Positions 6,794-7,733 of a DNA stretch of 7,733 nucleotides are shown here, in pieces (within the stretch, counting starts at the first letter, position 1; each line of letters starts with the position of its first letter). Source of the stretch: Pseudomonadota bacterium. Its GTDB lineage: Bacteria; Pseudomonadota; Alphaproteobacteria; Paracaedibacterales; CAITNM01. Location: NCBI GenBank assembly GCA_026400695.1, contig JAPLON010000120.1, positions 1-7,733 of the forward strand, read 5' to 3'. The notes beneath the pieces were generated by a model, which saw only the letters and a list, made by a program, of their open reading frames with translations, ran no database searches and was not told the DNA's origin. The translations under genes were made by a program, and so were the position numbers.

Positions 6794-7576
6794 ATGTTGT
6801 CCTTAAACTACAGTTTATATGATTGTTTTACTACAGAAGCTTTTCAAGGGCATGTTGCTGCTGTTGTTGAGGTTTCTCAAAAGCCAGAAATATCATTTGC
6901 TACGAAGATTGCAGCTGAACTTTGTCAAACAATAACTTGTTTTGTGTGGCAAGAAGGTGGCCAATTTTGGGTTAAGTCAATTGCAAAAGATGGAAGCGTT
7001 TGGTCAATCAACCATGGCTTACTAGCTGTTGCAAGACATTTGATTGGTGTAAATGGTGAAGCTGATTTGCATACTTATGGTGGTATATATCATGCTAAAA
7101 CGCATGGTAATATGGTGACTGTAAGTCTTCCTAAGATGTTGCTAGAAACCACGGAAATGCCAGAAAGACTTAGTCAAACATTTGATATAATGCCTGTGTC
7201 GGTGTGTGATGCCGGGAAAACTTGTGTGGTTGAGTTACGTACTATTGAAGATGTTTTAAATCTTGATCCAGATATTAATGGGATTGCAAGGTTGGATTAT
7301 AATAGAGTCATTTTGACTGCAGAAGACGAAACTGTTCCATTTGATTATGTTTGTAGGTGCTTTTCTCCAAAACAACATATTAACGAGAATAACGGTAGTT
7401 TATACATACAAACCTTTTTGCCTTTATTTTGGCAAGAACGCCTAGGTAAAGATAACTTTTCATTTTTGCAAATGAGTCAGCGTCGTGCTATGGGTAAGGC
7501 GATTGTAAGAGATAGCGAGATTGAGATTGAGGCGTCAGTTAAACAAACATTTGTTGGTTCTTTAAAGATACAATGA
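6794..7576 (+). CDS. PhzF-fold protein with altered active site
   Basis: The 260-residue product follows the PhzF / diaminopimelate-epimerase-like fold along its whole length: the opening YDCFTTEAFQGHVAAVVEV (9-27) matches the usual DAFT..PF.GNPAAV; FATKIAAELCQTITCFV (35-51) matches the IA.E...SETAFV helix; SINHGLLAVARHL (71-83) corresponds to the GHATLAAAH loop; the second half has DYVCRCFSPKQHI and LFWQERLGK. PhzF-type enzymes are isomerases, with a catalytic Glu in SETAF and a conserved EDPVTGSAH loop. Here the Glu position is Ile47 and the loop reads roughly ENNGSLYIQ, so the known catalytic acids seem lost. It may have another activity, bind a ligand, or be a structural protein. I prefer ATG at 6794 (AAGGG at 6783-6787, 6 bases away) over the TTG at 6788. 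It follows rho by 19 bases and overlaps the next gene by 4. Confidence 0.75.
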   Translation: MLSLNYSLYDCFTTEAFQGHVAAVVEVSQKPEISFATKIAAELCQTITCFVWQEGGQFWVKSIAKDGSVWSINHGLLAVARHLIGVNGEADLHTYGGIYHAKTHGNMVTVSLPKMLLETTEMPERLSQTFDIMPVSVCDAGKTCVVELRTIEDVLNLDPDINGIARLDYNRVILTAEDETVPFDYVCRCFSPKQHINENNGSLYIQTFLPLFWQERLGKDNFSFLQMSQRRAMGKAIVRDSEIEIEASVKQTFVGSLKIQ

Positions 7577-7733
7577 GGCTCTTATATGTTGTTGCTCGTG
7601 CTGAGTATTTTTTAAGTCACAGACTAAGTTTGGCGCATGCTGCAATGGAGAGTGGTTTTGAGGTTGCTGTAGCAACAACTAATTTTTCTCAAACAGATTC
7701 TGCAAAAATAAATGGTATACGTAATTTTTGGGT
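7573..7733 (+). CDS. Glycosyltransferase (family 4-like), 5' part only
   Basis: Fifty-three residues are visible before the window ends. The product opens with a hydrophobic beta strand (MRLLYVVARAEYFL), then SHRLSLAHAAMESGFEVAVA (15-34) and TT, the typical N-terminal Rossmann half of GT-B glycosyltransferases in the GT4 group, where a strand and helix are followed by G.EV.VAT. Such enzymes add sugars to lipopolysaccharide, capsule or glycolipids; the donor and acceptor cannot be told from this part. ATG overlaps the preceding stop as ATGA, and no strong Shine-Dalgarno is present, so translation is probably coupled to the PhzF-like gene. Confidence 0.75.
   Translation, partial: MRLLYVVARAEYFLSHRLSLAHAAMESGFEVAVATTNFSQTDSAKINGIRNFW

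Overview
The window comes from an AT-rich (about 40% GC by rough hand count) Gram-negative bacterium. The YajC-SecD-SecF set, a HemJ-type protoporphyrinogen oxidase directly upstream of Rho, and the protein sequences themselves point to an alphaproteobacterium. The low GC and an exported methyltransferase suggest a host-associated lineage of the Rickettsiales/Holosporales kind. That placement is inference; there is no rRNA here to confirm it.

Layout. Positions 1-558 hold no convincing gene. They contain a local GC-rich patch (301-420, 68 of 120 bases G or C by hand count), several hairpins and a stop-interrupted open frame. On the minus strand, 559-1839 encodes a 426-residue protein with a probable signal peptide and a class I SAM-dependent methyltransferase core. 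It has a near-consensus sigma-70 promoter (TTGACA, 17 bp, TATATA) at 1870-1898. Next to it, a rho-independent terminator (1931-1974, minus) closes the yajC-secD-secF operon, which runs on the minus strand from 4972 down to 1994. A 100-bp divergent spacer (4973-5072) separates that operon from a plus-strand operon: hemJ, rho, a PhzF-fold protein and the start of a glycosyltransferase that leaves the window.

How the genes work together. YajC, SecD and SecF are accessory parts of the Sec translocon and use the proton gradient to help complete protein export. HemJ oxidises protoporphyrinogen IX in the inner membrane, the penultimate step of haem synthesis. Rho terminates transcription. The PhzF-like and glycosyltransferase genes are tightly packed behind rho, and the last two overlap by ATGA, but they have no obvious functional link to it.

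The main oddities are these. SecD lacks its first transmembrane segment, with no ATG and no room for one after yajC. The PhzF-like protein appears to have lost the family's catalytic acidic residues. The methyltransferase looks exported. The GC-rich patch at the left end is unexplained. I did not find a clear novel multi-gene system; most of the window is conserved housekeeping DNA.
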